DNA of 44,864 bases from contig NZ_JACARO010000031.1 of NCBI RefSeq assembly GCF_013386585.1, positions 1-44,864 on the forward strand, written 5' to 3'. The notes under the pieces are model-generated. The model was not told where the DNA came from. It made no database searches and worked only from the letters and a program-made list of their open reading frames with translations. The position numbers and the translations under genes are program-made. Every line of letters begins with the position of its first letter. Positions within the stretch are counted from its first letter, which is position 1. This document shows, one piece after another, positions 32,633 to 41,900 of this stretch. The DNA comes from Pseudomonas sp. P7548 (GTDB lineage: Bacteria > Pseudomonadota > Gammaproteobacteria > Pseudomonadales > Pseudomonadaceae).

Positions 32633-34633
32633 TTAGCGAGTTTGATGCGCGTTGACGAACTGCCGGCAACGCTCACTGCGTGGGTCGATAAACACCGAGT
32701 CCGGCGAGCCGGTTTCCTCGATCATGCCTTGGTGCAGAAAAGCCACTTTGGACGACACATCCCGGGCGAAGGCCATTTCATGGGTGACCAGGATCATGGT
32801 GCGGCCTTCTTCGGCCAGAGAGCGGATAACGCGCAACACTTCGCCCACCAGTTCCGGGTCGAGGGCTGAAGTGGGTTCGTCGAACAGCATGACTTTGGGG
32901 CGCATCGCCAGCGCACGGGCAATCGCCACCCGCTGCTGCTGCCCGCCGGAGAGAAACGCCGGGTATTCATTGCGCTTGGCGGCCAGCCCCACGCGGTCGA
33001 GCAAGGCTTCGGCGCGCTCGATGGCTTCGGCCCGGCTTTCGCGCAGCACCTGGGTGGGCGCCTCGATCAGGTTTTCGAGCACAGTGCGATGGGGCCACAG
33101 GTTGAAGTTCTGGAACACCATGCCCAGGGTCGAGCGGATGCGCACCAGTTGCTTGGCATCCGCCACCAGCGGTGCGCCGGGGCGGCCGTAGTTGAGCTTG
33201 ATGCTCTCACCGTCTACGTGAATGCTGCCCTGGTCGGGCACTTCGAGCATGTTGATGCAGCGCAGCAAGGTGCTTTTGCCCGAGCCACTGGCGCCGATCA
33301 GGGAAATCACATCGCCTTCGTTTGCGGTCAGGGAAATGCCCTTGAGCACTTCGATATTGCCGAAGCGCTTATGCAGATCGACCACCTCGATCATCTTTTT
33401 GACCTCGGCCGGTTGCACCACTTCAATCTTTGCGACGGGCGCCGGCGCGATCCGTGGCTCGCCCGCCAGTCGGCCGACAAAGCCAGCAATGCGCTGGCAC
33501 GCCTCGGCCAGGCGCTCATCGCCCAGGGTGAACGACAGCCGCACAAAGCCTTGGGCAGGTTCACCAAAGGCCGCCGCATCGAGCACCGAGACCCCGGCCT
33601 CGCGGAACAATCGCCAGGCAAAATCCAGCGAACTCAAGCCCGTGCCGCGCACATCCACCAGCACAAACATGCCGGCCTGGGGCGCCTGCACCTTGATCCC
33701 CGGGCAAGCACTCAGGCCGGCTACCACCAGGTCACGTCGGCGGCGATAGATCTCGCGCATGCCGACGGTCACTTCATCATGGGCCAGCACGGCGGCCGCA
33801 GCGGCTTCCATCACAAACCCGGGCAGGCCATAGAGCATGCTCAGCACCAGGGTTTCGGCATGGGCGACCATCGGCGGCGCGGCGATGATCCAGCCGATAC
33901 GCCAGCCGGTCATCGCGTGGGACTTGGACAGGCTGCCGATCACGATGCAGCGCTCTTCCATGCCAGCCAGCGCGGCGAGGCTGTGGTATTGGCCGTCGAA
34001 CACCAGGCTTTCGTAGACCTCATCCACCACCACCCACAGGTCATGGGCGATGGCCAGGTCGGCAATCACTTGCAGTTCCTGGGGGTTGAGCACCACGCCG
34101 GTGGGGTTGTTCGGGTTGGAAAAGAAGATCGCCCGGGTGCGCGGGGTGATTGCAGCGGCGAGTGCCAGCGGGTCCAGGCGGAATCCCGACTCCGGCGAGC
34201 ACGGCACGCGCACCAGGGTTGCGCCACTGGCCTTGAGCGTGGCTTCGTAGGTGACGTACATCGGGTCGAGTACCAGCACTTCATCCCCGGCCTGCAACAG
34301 GCACAGGGAGCTGATGAACAATGCGTTCTGGGCGCCGGGCACGATGATCACATTATCGGCCGCCAATGAGCGGCCCAGCGTCTGGCTGTAGCGTCGAGCC
34401 ACGGCATCGCGCAAGGACGTACGGCCGGGGATTTCGGTGTAGTGGGTGTCGCCGTCGCGCAGTGCGCTGACGGCCGCGTCGGTGATGAACGAAGGCGTGG
34501 CAAAATCGGGATCGCCGACGCTGAGGATGATGATGTCTTCGCCCTGGCTGGCGGCGTGGAACGCGGCGTGGTGAATGTCCCAGGCGGCAACGCCCTGCCC
34601 TGCAATTCGCTCAACGAAGGGGGAAAACCGCAT
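32633..34633 (-). CDS. Fusion of a PLP-dependent aminotransferase (fold type I) with an amino-acid ABC transporter ATPase
   Basis: A 666-aa protein. Residues 1-390 are a class I/II aminotransferase (ILSVGDPDFATPSFITD, SNPNNPTG at 172-179, VDEVYESLVF, PLP lysine Lys237 in SLSKSHAMTGWRIG). A linker of roughly 20 residues rich in Pro/Ala/Val leads to Met414, where a complete HisP/GlnQ-type ATPase begins (MIEVVDLHKRFG; Walker A GASGSGKST 447-455, LSGGQQQR, LFDEPTSALD, His618). Met414 (33394) has GAGG 8 nt upstream, so the ATPase might also be translated alone. First gene of the operon, with SD-like AGAGG. The open frame across the junction is seen directly; metabolic coupling of uptake with transamination is inferred. 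Confidence 0.88.
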   Translation of the reverse strand: MRFSPFVERIAGQGVAAWDIHHAAFHAASQGEDIIILSVGDPDFATPSFITDAAVSALRDGDTHYTEIPGRTSLRDAVARRYSQTLGRSLAADNVIIVPGAQNALFISSLCLLQAGDEVLVLDPMYVTYEATLKASGATLVRVPCSPESGFRLDPLALAAAITPRTRAIFFSNPNNPTGVVLNPQELQVIADLAIAHDLWVVVDEVYESLVFDGQYHSLAALAGMEERCIVIGSLSKSHAMTGWRIGWIIAAPPMVAHAETLVLSMLYGLPGFVMEAAAAAVLAHDEVTVGMREIYRRRRDLVVAGLSACPGIKVQAPQAGMFVLVDVRGTGLSSLDFAWRLFREAGVSVLDAAAFGEPAQGFVRLSFTLGDERLAEACQRIAGFVGRLAGEPRIAPAPVAKIEVVQPAEVKKMIEVVDLHKRFGNIEVLKGISLTANEGDVISLIGASGSGKSTLLRCINMLEVPDQGSIHVDGESIKLNYGRPGAPLVADAKQLVRIRSTLGMVFQNFNLWPHRTVLENLIEAPTQVLRESRAEAIERAEALLDRVGLAAKRNEYPAFLSGGQQQRVAIARALAMRPKVMLFDEPTSALDPELVGEVLRVIRSLAEEGRTMILVTHEMAFARDVSSKVAFLHQGMIEETGSPDSVFIDPRSERCRQFVNAHQTR

Positions 34634-34667
34634 GCCAGAGCCTCTCGTTCAAGAAGAAAAAGCGCGA

Positions 34668-34689
34668 ACCCGTTTGCAGGCAAACGGGT
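34668..34689. promoter_or_regulatory. Perfect inverted repeat upstream of the fusion gene
   Basis: ACCCGTTTGC-AG-GCAAACGGGT, 10-bp arms with a 2-nt centre, 35 bp before the start codon. It could be an operator for a second regulator or a hairpin in the leader RNA; nothing decides between them. Confidence 0.5.
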
Positions 34690-34712
34690 GGATGCGGTCA
34701 ACATAGTTCAAA

Positions 34713-34728
34713 CTGAACAGTCGTTCAA
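34713..34728. promoter_or_regulatory. TetR operator palindrome, site 2
   Basis: CTGAACAGTCGTTCAA, matching 13 of 16 bases of site 1 (28798-28813), including both GAAC/GTTC half-sites at the same spacing. It lies 80 bp upstream of the aminotransferase-ATPase start, next to a further GTTCA-aac-TGAAC repeat. Confidence 0.68.
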
Positions 34729-34804
34729 TGGCTAAATTTGAGCGGGTGTCGTTTATCGAGCAAAGAGGTCGTGAATGAAAATTTTCAGGTAGGTGAGATT
34801 CAAA

Positions 34805-34894
34805 TGTGGGAGCGGGCTTGCTCGCGAATGCGGAGTGTCAGTCACTGAATATGTTGACTGACCCAACGCATTCGCGGGCAAGCCCGCTCCCACA
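34805..34894. repeat. REPIN of the GTGGGAGCGGGC subtype
   Basis: Arms of 28 nt with one mismatch (TGTGGGAGCGGGCTTGCTCG on the left), separated by about 34 nt. It uses the GTGGGAGC head, while 9922 and 27661 use GTAGTGAGC, so at least two REP subtypes are present. Confidence 0.9.
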
Positions 34895-34917
34895 ATAGAC
34901 CCTGTTTTACGGTGAGA

Positions 34918-35907
34918 TCAGCGGGCTTTCAGGCCGATGGTGCCGGCGGACTGGTCGTACAGCACCGCGTTATCGAAATACGTCAGCAAGCCGGCATTGA
35001 TCCCGTGGAAGTTGTGTTCGCCCTGGGCGGTGATGTAGCGCACATAGCGCCCGCCGCCGTTATCCACTTTGAAGTGCTGGCCCATCTGGCTGCCGTCCCC
35101 CAGCGTCAGGCTGAAATGCGCCGGGGTGCCCACCGGCCAGTTGGCTTGCAGTGCATCGGCATAGATATGAAAACCCGCCGCGCCGGTGTCCAGGATGCTG
35201 TTGCCGCACACCTGCTGGTGGGTGTCCAGACGCTGCAGGCAACCTTGCACGCCGTGGTCTTTCCAGTAGGCGCTGGCATCCCCGGGTTTCACCGCAAAAC
35301 GTTGCAGGCTGAGGGTGCGAAAGCCCTGGGTCTCCGCCGCCGTGGGGTTGAGGATCAACTGCCCGGTGCTCTGCCCGGGCCGAGGCAGTACCACCAACCA
35401 GCGGCCGCCCATGGCCACCAGCGGGTTGGTCGCGGGGTTGCGCAACATGCCAACGCCCATGATCGCCTTGAAGCCCTCGCCCCGCTCGGGGTTGCCGCCC
35501 ATGAGAAAGTCCTTGGCGGACACTTTGGAGGCCGGGCATTTAGGCCGTGCATCGCTGCAACTGATGCTGTCCACCAGTTGCAGCGGCACGTGTGCCGTGG
35601 CAGTGCCCAGGCTGACCGTGGCCAGTGCCAGCTTGCCGTTCAGGCGCACGCCGCTGCCATACTGAATCGCCGCCGGCACGTTCTGCGCCACGGCATCCTG
35701 GGGCTTCAACACGCCGGGCAGTACGCGCAATCCCACCGAGCCGGTGTCGAATTGGGTTTCCACCGGCGTGCCGCCAATCTTCAAGGTGACGCTGTAGCGC
35801 AAATCACCATTGGCCATGGTGGCGCTGTGAATCGGGATCACTTCTCGGGTAGCCGCTTGGGCCACACCCACAGACAGGAACAGGCAAGCCAACACAGTCA
35901 AGCGCAT
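34918..35907 (-). CDS. Pepsin-like aspartic peptidase-type exported protein
   Basis: A 329-aa protein with a signal peptide (MRLTVLACLFLSVGVAQA). It has two aspartic peptidase signatures: DTGS at 54-57 (QFDTGSVGLRVLPG) and DTGA at 240-243 (SILDTGAAGFHIY). A flap-like IQYGSGVRLNG (Tyr83) lies between them. One polypeptide with two D-T-G motifs and a YGSG flap is the pepsin (A1) arrangement, which is uncommon in bacteria. Cysteines at 117, 124, 223 and 234 may form disulfides. It is 33 bp downstream of cdh on the same strand. Activity is not proven; related periplasmic proteins of unknown function are the alternative. Confidence 0.72.
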   Translation of the reverse strand: MRLTVLACLFLSVGVAQAATREVIPIHSATMANGDLRYSVTLKIGGTPVETQFDTGSVGLRVLPGVLKPQDAVAQNVPAAIQYGSGVRLNGKLALATVSLGTATAHVPLQLVDSISCSDARPKCPASKVSAKDFLMGGNPERGEGFKAIMGVGMLRNPATNPLVAMGGRWLVVLPRPGQSTGQLILNPTAAETQGFRTLSLQRFAVKPGDASAYWKDHGVQGCLQRLDTHQQVCGNSILDTGAAGFHIYADALQANWPVGTPAHFSLTLGDGSQMGQHFKVDNGGGRYVRYITAQGEHNFHGINAGLLTYFDNAVLYDQSAGTIGLKAR

Positions 35908-35940
35908 GGAGGTAGGTCCGAATCAGGTCAAAGGGGGGGC

Positions 35941-36696
35941 TTACAACTGGGTCATCAGGTCACAGCGATAATCTTGCAGCTCACCGGCCGAACCCAAATT
36001 CAGTTCGGTGAGCGCCAGGTGCGTGCTCAACAGCACAAAGCTGCCGTCGGCGCGGGGCGTCATCAGCAGGCTGTAGTGGCTCATCGAGCTGCCCTGGGCC
36101 TCGACGTAATCGTGCAACAGCGCCATCGGGTCGAGCACCTCGGCATCGGTTGCCGACAACGTGCGGGCGCTGTAGGTATGCCCCATCAGCGGCCTCGGCA
36201 ACACCTGCCACTGTTCATCCAGTGCTTTGCCTTGCTGGCTCAAGGCGACAAACACCTCGGGTCGTAGGCAAGCGATGTGCACGTGCAACTGGTTCTGCGA
36301 GCGGCCAAAACGCGAGTTGATCGCCACGGAGACGAAGGCGTCCGGGATTGGCTTTTTCAGGCCGTCGGATAACGCCGCGCGGTGCTTCCAGGCCTGAGTA
36401 AAATAATGCGGCAACAGCTGGCGCCCCAGGGCGGGGTCTTCAATGCCGGTGACTTTGTCCACGGGAATCAGCAAGTCATGCAACGGGCCGTTGCGATCCT
36501 TGAGCAGCGCATAACCCCGGTCCAGGTCCACCGCCAGGCACGGGTCGGGCTTGTGCTGCTGTTGCTGGTCGGGAACGCATTGCTGGCTGACGATGTGCCA
36601 CAGGGCATTAGGATCACCGCGCCATTTCAGGGCGCCTGCCACTAACAGCCCACAGAGCAAACCACCAGCGATCGTGAATAGGGTGCCGCGCTTCAT
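35941..36696 (-). CDS. cdh: CDP-diacylglycerol pyrophosphatase
   Basis: A 251-aa protein, the same length as E. coli Cdh, which hydrolyses CDP-diacylglycerol to phosphatidate and CMP. One N-terminal hydrophobic anchor (residues 6-23) places it on the periplasmic face of the inner membrane. The HIT-like histidine motif is QLHVHIACLRPEV (136-148). Conserved LWHIVSQQCVPD and PCLAVDLDRGYALLKDR precede it. GAGG lies 7 nt before ATG 36696. Confidence 0.9.
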   Translation of the reverse strand: MKRGTLFTIAGGLLCGLLVAGALKWRGDPNALWHIVSQQCVPDQQQQHKPDPCLAVDLDRGYALLKDRNGPLHDLLIPVDKVTGIEDPALGRQLLPHYFTQAWKHRAALSDGLKKPIPDAFVSVAINSRFGRSQNQLHVHIACLRPEVFVALSQQGKALDEQWQVLPRPLMGHTYSARTLSATDAEVLDPMALLHDYVEAQGSSMSHYSLLMTPRADGSFVLLSTHLALTELNLGSAGELQDYRCDLMTQL

Positions 36697-36758
36697 GCAA
36701 AAACCTCAACGTACGGGGATGTCATTTTTTGTTGTCGCTGACATCCCTGTCGTAAGGG

Positions 36759-37742
36759 TTAACGCTTGGCGGGGGCCATAAATTCCGGCCCGATCGGATC
36801 TTTTATCGTGCTGGCCAGAATACGGTCGATATGTGTCAGGTCATCGGCGGTCAGGTGCCAGCCAAACGCCTCTTCATAGCCCTTGAGTTGCTCCGGTCGG
36901 CGTGCGCCCCAGAGCGCGATGGTCGGCCCTTGATCCAGCACCCAGCGCAACGCCAGCGCCAGTATCGACTTGCCGTGACACTCGCGGGCGTACACCTCCA
37001 GCGCGCCGACGGCGGCCAGGTATTGTTCGAAACGCGGCGCCTTGAATTTGGGGTCGATCCTGCGCACATCGTCGCCACCAAAGCTGGTGGCCGAATGCAT
37101 GCTGCCGGTCAGCAGCCCCCGGCACAGCGAGCCGTAGGCCAATACCACCAGCCCGTGGTTCTTGGCATACGGCAGGATGTCGCTGTCGATGGCGCGCTCG
37201 AACAGGTTGTAGGGCGGTTGCACGGTGGCCAGCGCGGTGTAGCGGCTGAAGTCATCCATCTGCGCCGGTGAATAGTTGCTCACCCCCACGGCGAGGATCT
37301 TGCCCTCGCGGCGCAGGCGCTCCAGCTCATCGGCGGTTTCTTCCTGGGCCACCAGGGGGTCAGGCCAGTGGATCTGATACAGGTCGATGTAGTCGGTTTC
37401 CAGGCGCACCAGAGAGTCTTCGACTTCCTTGCGGATGCGCTGGGCCGTGGCGTTGCGGCGCGTGGTGCCGTCATCCCACTGCAGGCCGGCCTTGGTGGCG
37501 ATCACCGCCGTGTGGCGCACGCCGCGCAAGGCCTTGCCGATCAGCTCTTCGGACAAGCCGAAGCCATACACCGGTGCCGTGTCGATCAAGTTGATGCCGC
37601 TGGCCAGGGCGTGGCGAAGGGTCTTGATCGACAGCTCATTGTCCGAGCCGCCCCACAGACGGCCACCCATGGCCCAGGTACCGAGGGCGATCCTTGACAC
37701 GGCCTTGTCGATACCGGGGATCTTGAGGGTTTCGATACTCAT
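36759..37742 (-). CDS. Aldo/keto reductase
   Basis: A 327-aa NADPH-dependent oxidoreductase with the catalytic tetrad Asp54, Tyr59, Lys84 and His125 (LIDTAPVYGFGLSEELIG, VIATKAGL, YQIHWPDP). The cofactor end is ALRWVLDQGPTIALWGARRP. Divergent from a LysR regulator with a 112-bp gap. Substrate unknown. Confidence 0.91.
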   Translation of the reverse strand: MSIETLKIPGIDKAVSRIALGTWAMGGRLWGGSDNELSIKTLRHALASGINLIDTAPVYGFGLSEELIGKALRGVRHTAVIATKAGLQWDDGTTRRNATAQRIRKEVEDSLVRLETDYIDLYQIHWPDPLVAQEETADELERLRREGKILAVGVSNYSPAQMDDFSRYTALATVQPPYNLFERAIDSDILPYAKNHGLVVLAYGSLCRGLLTGSMHSATSFGGDDVRRIDPKFKAPRFEQYLAAVGALEVYARECHGKSILALALRWVLDQGPTIALWGARRPEQLKGYEEAFGWHLTADDLTHIDRILASTIKDPIGPEFMAPAKR

Positions 37743-37854
37743 AAAAAATCACGCTGCCCATAGCAATACTTTGAAAAGCAATTACTCTAGGTCATCCCGG
37801 GTTGAATAGGGCTCAACGCCGCATACAACCGAATTCTCCTAAAAAAGTCTTGAT

Positions 37855-38781
37855 ATGGCCGCTTTTAACCGCTCCGAACTCGCCGATCTCAATGTGTTCA
37901 TGGCCATCATCCGGCGCCGCAGTTTTCGTCACGCCGCGCACGAACTGGGCGTGACCACCTCGGCGTTGAGCCACACCATGCGCAACCTCGAAACCCGCCT
38001 GGGCGTGAAATTGCTCTACCGCAGCAGCCGCGCCGTCGAGCCCACCGACGCCGGTAACCTGCTCGCGGAAAAACTCAGCCAGGGTTTCGCCACGATCCAG
38101 GACGGCCTCGATACCTTGGAGCTGTACCGCGAAGCGCCGATCGGCCGCCTGCGCCTGAATGTGCCTCGGGATGCTGCCGTGCTGTTGCTGGCGCCGATCC
38201 TCGGCGAATTCACGCAAGCCTACCCGCAACTGCGCCTGGACCTGATCGTGCAGGACCAGATGATCGACATTATCGCCGAGGGCTACGATGCCGGTATCCG
38301 TTACGGCGCCACCGTGCCCCAGGACATGGTGGCCGTGCCGTTGACCGGCGAGTTGCGCTGGATCATGGTCGCCTCCCCCGCATACCTTGCCCGTCATGGG
38401 GCACCCCGCGAACCCAAAGACCTGCTGCAGCACGCCTGCATCCGCATGTACCTGGGCGACAAGACCACCTACAAATGGGAGCTGGGTAACGGCGCGCGCC
38501 AGCAACGCATCGATGTGCCGGGGCATTTCAGCGCGGCGGACACCGAGACCATCGTCAACGCTGCACTGCAGGGCGTGGGGATTGCCTACTGTTTGTCCAA
38601 CCGTGTCGAACAGGAACTCAAGGACGGCCGCCTGGTGGAGGTGATGCCAGACTGGGCCTGCCTGGGTGATCCGTTGTGCATGTACTACCCCAGCCGCCGC
38701 CAATCGCAGCCAGGGTTGCGGCAGTTGATGGACATGATCCGGATGAAAACCATTGGTTCGCAATTGATCAACGTGCAGTGA
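37855..38781 (+). CDS. LysR-family transcriptional regulator
   Basis: A 308-aa regulator. The helix-turn-helix region includes FMAIIRRRSFRHAAHELGVT and ALSHTMRNLETRLGVKLLYR; the substrate-binding domain follows with GRLRLNVPRDAAVLLLAPIL. Probably controls the divergent aldo/keto reductase. Confidence 0.91.
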   Translation: MAAFNRSELADLNVFMAIIRRRSFRHAAHELGVTTSALSHTMRNLETRLGVKLLYRSSRAVEPTDAGNLLAEKLSQGFATIQDGLDTLELYREAPIGRLRLNVPRDAAVLLLAPILGEFTQAYPQLRLDLIVQDQMIDIIAEGYDAGIRYGATVPQDMVAVPLTGELRWIMVASPAYLARHGAPREPKDLLQHACIRMYLGDKTTYKWELGNGARQQRIDVPGHFSAADTETIVNAALQGVGIAYCLSNRVEQELKDGRLVEVMPDWACLGDPLCMYYPSRRQSQPGLRQLMDMIRMKTIGSQLINVQ

Positions 38782-38824
38782 GCCGGGGCCGACAGAAACG
38801 GCAACGAAACAGACGCCGACAATA

Positions 38825-38853
38825 GGAATCATCTGAAAGCTTTGTGACACACA
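38825..38853 (+). promoter_or_regulatory. hrp-box-like promoter upstream of the glycosyltransferase toxin gene
   Basis: GGAATC-N16-ACACACA, 9 of 11 defined positions of the hrp consensus, with exact 16-nt spacing and correct orientation, 50 bp before ATG 38903. Confidence 0.45.
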
Positions 38854-38902
38854 GGTTGACTCGCCAGGCCGCCAGCGCCTCGACGACCTACCTGTCAATC
38901 AC

Positions 38903-41900
38903 ATGAAGAGCCACTTCACGATGATCAATTCCCGCAGTGTGAATACCCTCCACAAAATGCCCGCCGAAACGCTCCAGGTGCAGCCTGCACGGCAGCGACG
39001 CGCGGTGGATGCACCTCATCAGTCAGCCTCAACGCTTCTTCCCATTCCCGCCGGTTCGGTCTTTGGACAATGGTGGAGCCAACTGGGACAGGCCTTCGAG
39101 TCTCCGGATGTGCAGCAGTGGATACAGGACAAGGGCATCAACCCCGACTCGATAAAAATCAATCCCGCCTCCGGACAAATTGCTTTCACGGTCAAAGCCG
39201 AGCGCGGGCAACCCATCCATACCCTGGGCCTCGATGACCCAGGCTGGGCAGCCGTCAGCGGTCCGATCCTGAATGCGGGCCGAGTCATTGCACCCGGCGG
39301 TCCCTCCCCCGCGTTTTCCCCACCGCTGTCAGCGAGGAGCAACACCGCCCCCTTCAAGGTGATGACGCATTTTTACAAGACGTCGCCATTCTTTTCAGTT
39401 CAACACAACAGCCGCAGTGAACAACAACTGGAGGCACAACAGGCGCAATTGGCCGATATCCGCAACCGATACCAGGCTGCCTATGATTTACGGCACTTGG
39501 CTGGGTTCGTCAGAGAGGGCACCCGGGATCAGCTGCAAATAGCCCATGAACTGGAGACCCGTGTCGTGTATGTAGACAACGCCGGCACCTACAGGCCGGC
39601 TAACGCGGGCGACCACAACAGCGTGAGCCTCAAGCAGTTCATCGAGGACCATGGCTGGAAAATCCCCACCACCCTTGATCAACTGGATAACCTGGTCGAC
39701 GCTTTGCTGGCCCCTGCCCCCAAGCCCGCCGAGAACGGCAACTACGGCGGTGCGCGGGCCTGGCCCACGCCCCTGGATGCTGTGAGCGAGCAACAGTTGC
39801 GCAGCGATCTCCAGCAGGGCAGGCTCGGCGGGATTGACCTGGCCCCGTTCAACAACGTGCTGGACTATTTGCTCAATGGCAGCCCCGTACTGCCTGAGCA
39901 CATCGCCAATCCCCGCGGCCTGATCGATCGCCTGATCGCGTCGCCCAGAGGGCAGGCACTGGGCCAGGCGATCCAGGCCCAATTCGAGGCCCGCGCGGTC
40001 AAAGGCAGTATCAACGACTGGCTGTTGGCGGCCCTGAGCCTGGACCTCTCGGCGTCGACTGAGGCGGCTCCGGAGGCTACACAACTGCGGATCGCGGGCT
40101 ACACGTTGTTGTCTGCCAGTAACGCGGGCAAGACCGCTGCAGCGGTTATGCAGGAGTTGACAGCCGCGCTGGCAAAAGCAGGCAAAGGCTTGTCACCTGA
40201 ACAAGCCGCGATCCAAGCCACCTTGATGCTTGCCAGCCGAGCACCGGAATTTCTGGTCAAGGACCTACCGCAAGACCTGGTGTTGGGCACCCACAGTTGG
40301 GTGAGTTTTGCCACCGCGGTTGCCCGTATCGAAGCGAGCGCCCCTGGGGCGACGGCGGCGATGACCTACGCCCAACTCATGACCCGGGCGAGCATCGCGC
40401 CCGTATCCGACGATGAAGCGCGCATCGAGTTTGAAGCCCAGAGCGCAGCGCTCAAGGACTGGGCCGTTGCCAACGGCCTGCCCTACCCCGTCACCCACGC
40501 TGCAATGACACGTGTACGCGAAGCGTTTGCAGCGCAGGTCAGCCAGCTCGAGAAAGCCTCGCACGCCTCCACGGCGAAGCTGCCGACAGCCAGGGACATG
40601 GCACTGGAGCAATTGAAAAAAGCCTTGCCCGACGTGGCCCCAAAGCACTTCGACGAAAAATGCATCCGTGTAGAACCCTCCAACCGCTATTTCCCCGGCC
40701 CTTACTCGATCCTGGACTTGTACATCGATGGCCGGGGCCTCCTGAACGCACCGAGCTCCGCGGATAACTGGGGTGAATCGGGCAGAGACGCGCTACGCGC
40801 TATCACACTCGGGCTCGTCGATCTGCCGGGTGATGGCAGGCCGGGCACCTGGGTTTCTTCATCGAGTGGGTTTGACATCCAAGCGCTCTTGCCAACACTC
40901 AAACAGCTGCCGCGCCTGCCCACCGCGTTCGATGAAGCTTTCTCGGCCTATTCCGAGGCGGTCAAGACGGCCACCGCCGCGCACATCAAAAACATGGTGG
41001 CGAAACTGCCCTTGGCAGACCGTCAGCATTTCGAATTCGGAGAAATCACCCTTGCCAGGGAAACCCATTTCGAATGGGGCGGCGTCCTTGCCAGTGAACG
41101 CGACAAAGAAACTGAAGGCCGCCTGCTGATCAAGATCAAACGCGATGGCCAGGTCCACACCTACCAACTGGACCGCCTGAAAGGCACTATCACCCAACGC
41201 CCTGACCTGGGCGACTTCAAAACCGGCGAGCCTTATTACAAAGAGTCGCGCCCCTTCAATGCATACAAGATCGTCACCCCCGAAGGCCAGTACCCCACCG
41301 GGCTGGCGGACGAATCCAAGGGCGCAAGCGGTGTCCCCGACAGCTTCGGCAGCGCGAGAACGGCCTACCTTGCGGACGCGGTTCTCCAGGATATGGACTT
41401 GCCCGGCTTGAAAAAGGCGGCGCGGGGCCAGACGACCTTCGATACTGAAGTGCCCACCCATGAAAAGGCCGCACAGTTCGGCCTGAACCTCATTCCGTTC
41501 AGGTCCGCGATCGTCAATTTCCAGAACGGCAATGTTGCTCAGGGCCTGGGGGATCTGTCGTGGGATGTATTCGGTTTTCTCGTCGGTTTTGGTACAGCGA
41601 TCAAAGGGGCGAAAGCGGCGGCAACCGGGCTTGGCGCACTGGCCAAGGCCGGCCATGCCCTCAAGATCGTCGGGCGTGCGGCGGTGGGCGCACTGAACCC
41701 GGCGGGTGGGCTGGATGACCTGGCGCGTGGAGTGGTCAACGGCACCGCGCGCGTGTTCAAGGCTGGGTACCGGGGGCTGCGGTATCTGAGGACACAGCGC
41801 AGCGTCGACCTGCTGGCGTTGGCCAAAAGGCCGGATATCGCCGAAGGCAGCTACAAGGCAATCAATGCCACGGCTGAAAGCAAAGCCTTGGCCACATTCG

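Noticed and set aside
36851..37081. Short frames on the reverse of the reductase, kinase and transporter genes
   Set aside because: All lie inside well-supported genes in other frames and show shadow composition; none has a ribosome site or family motif.
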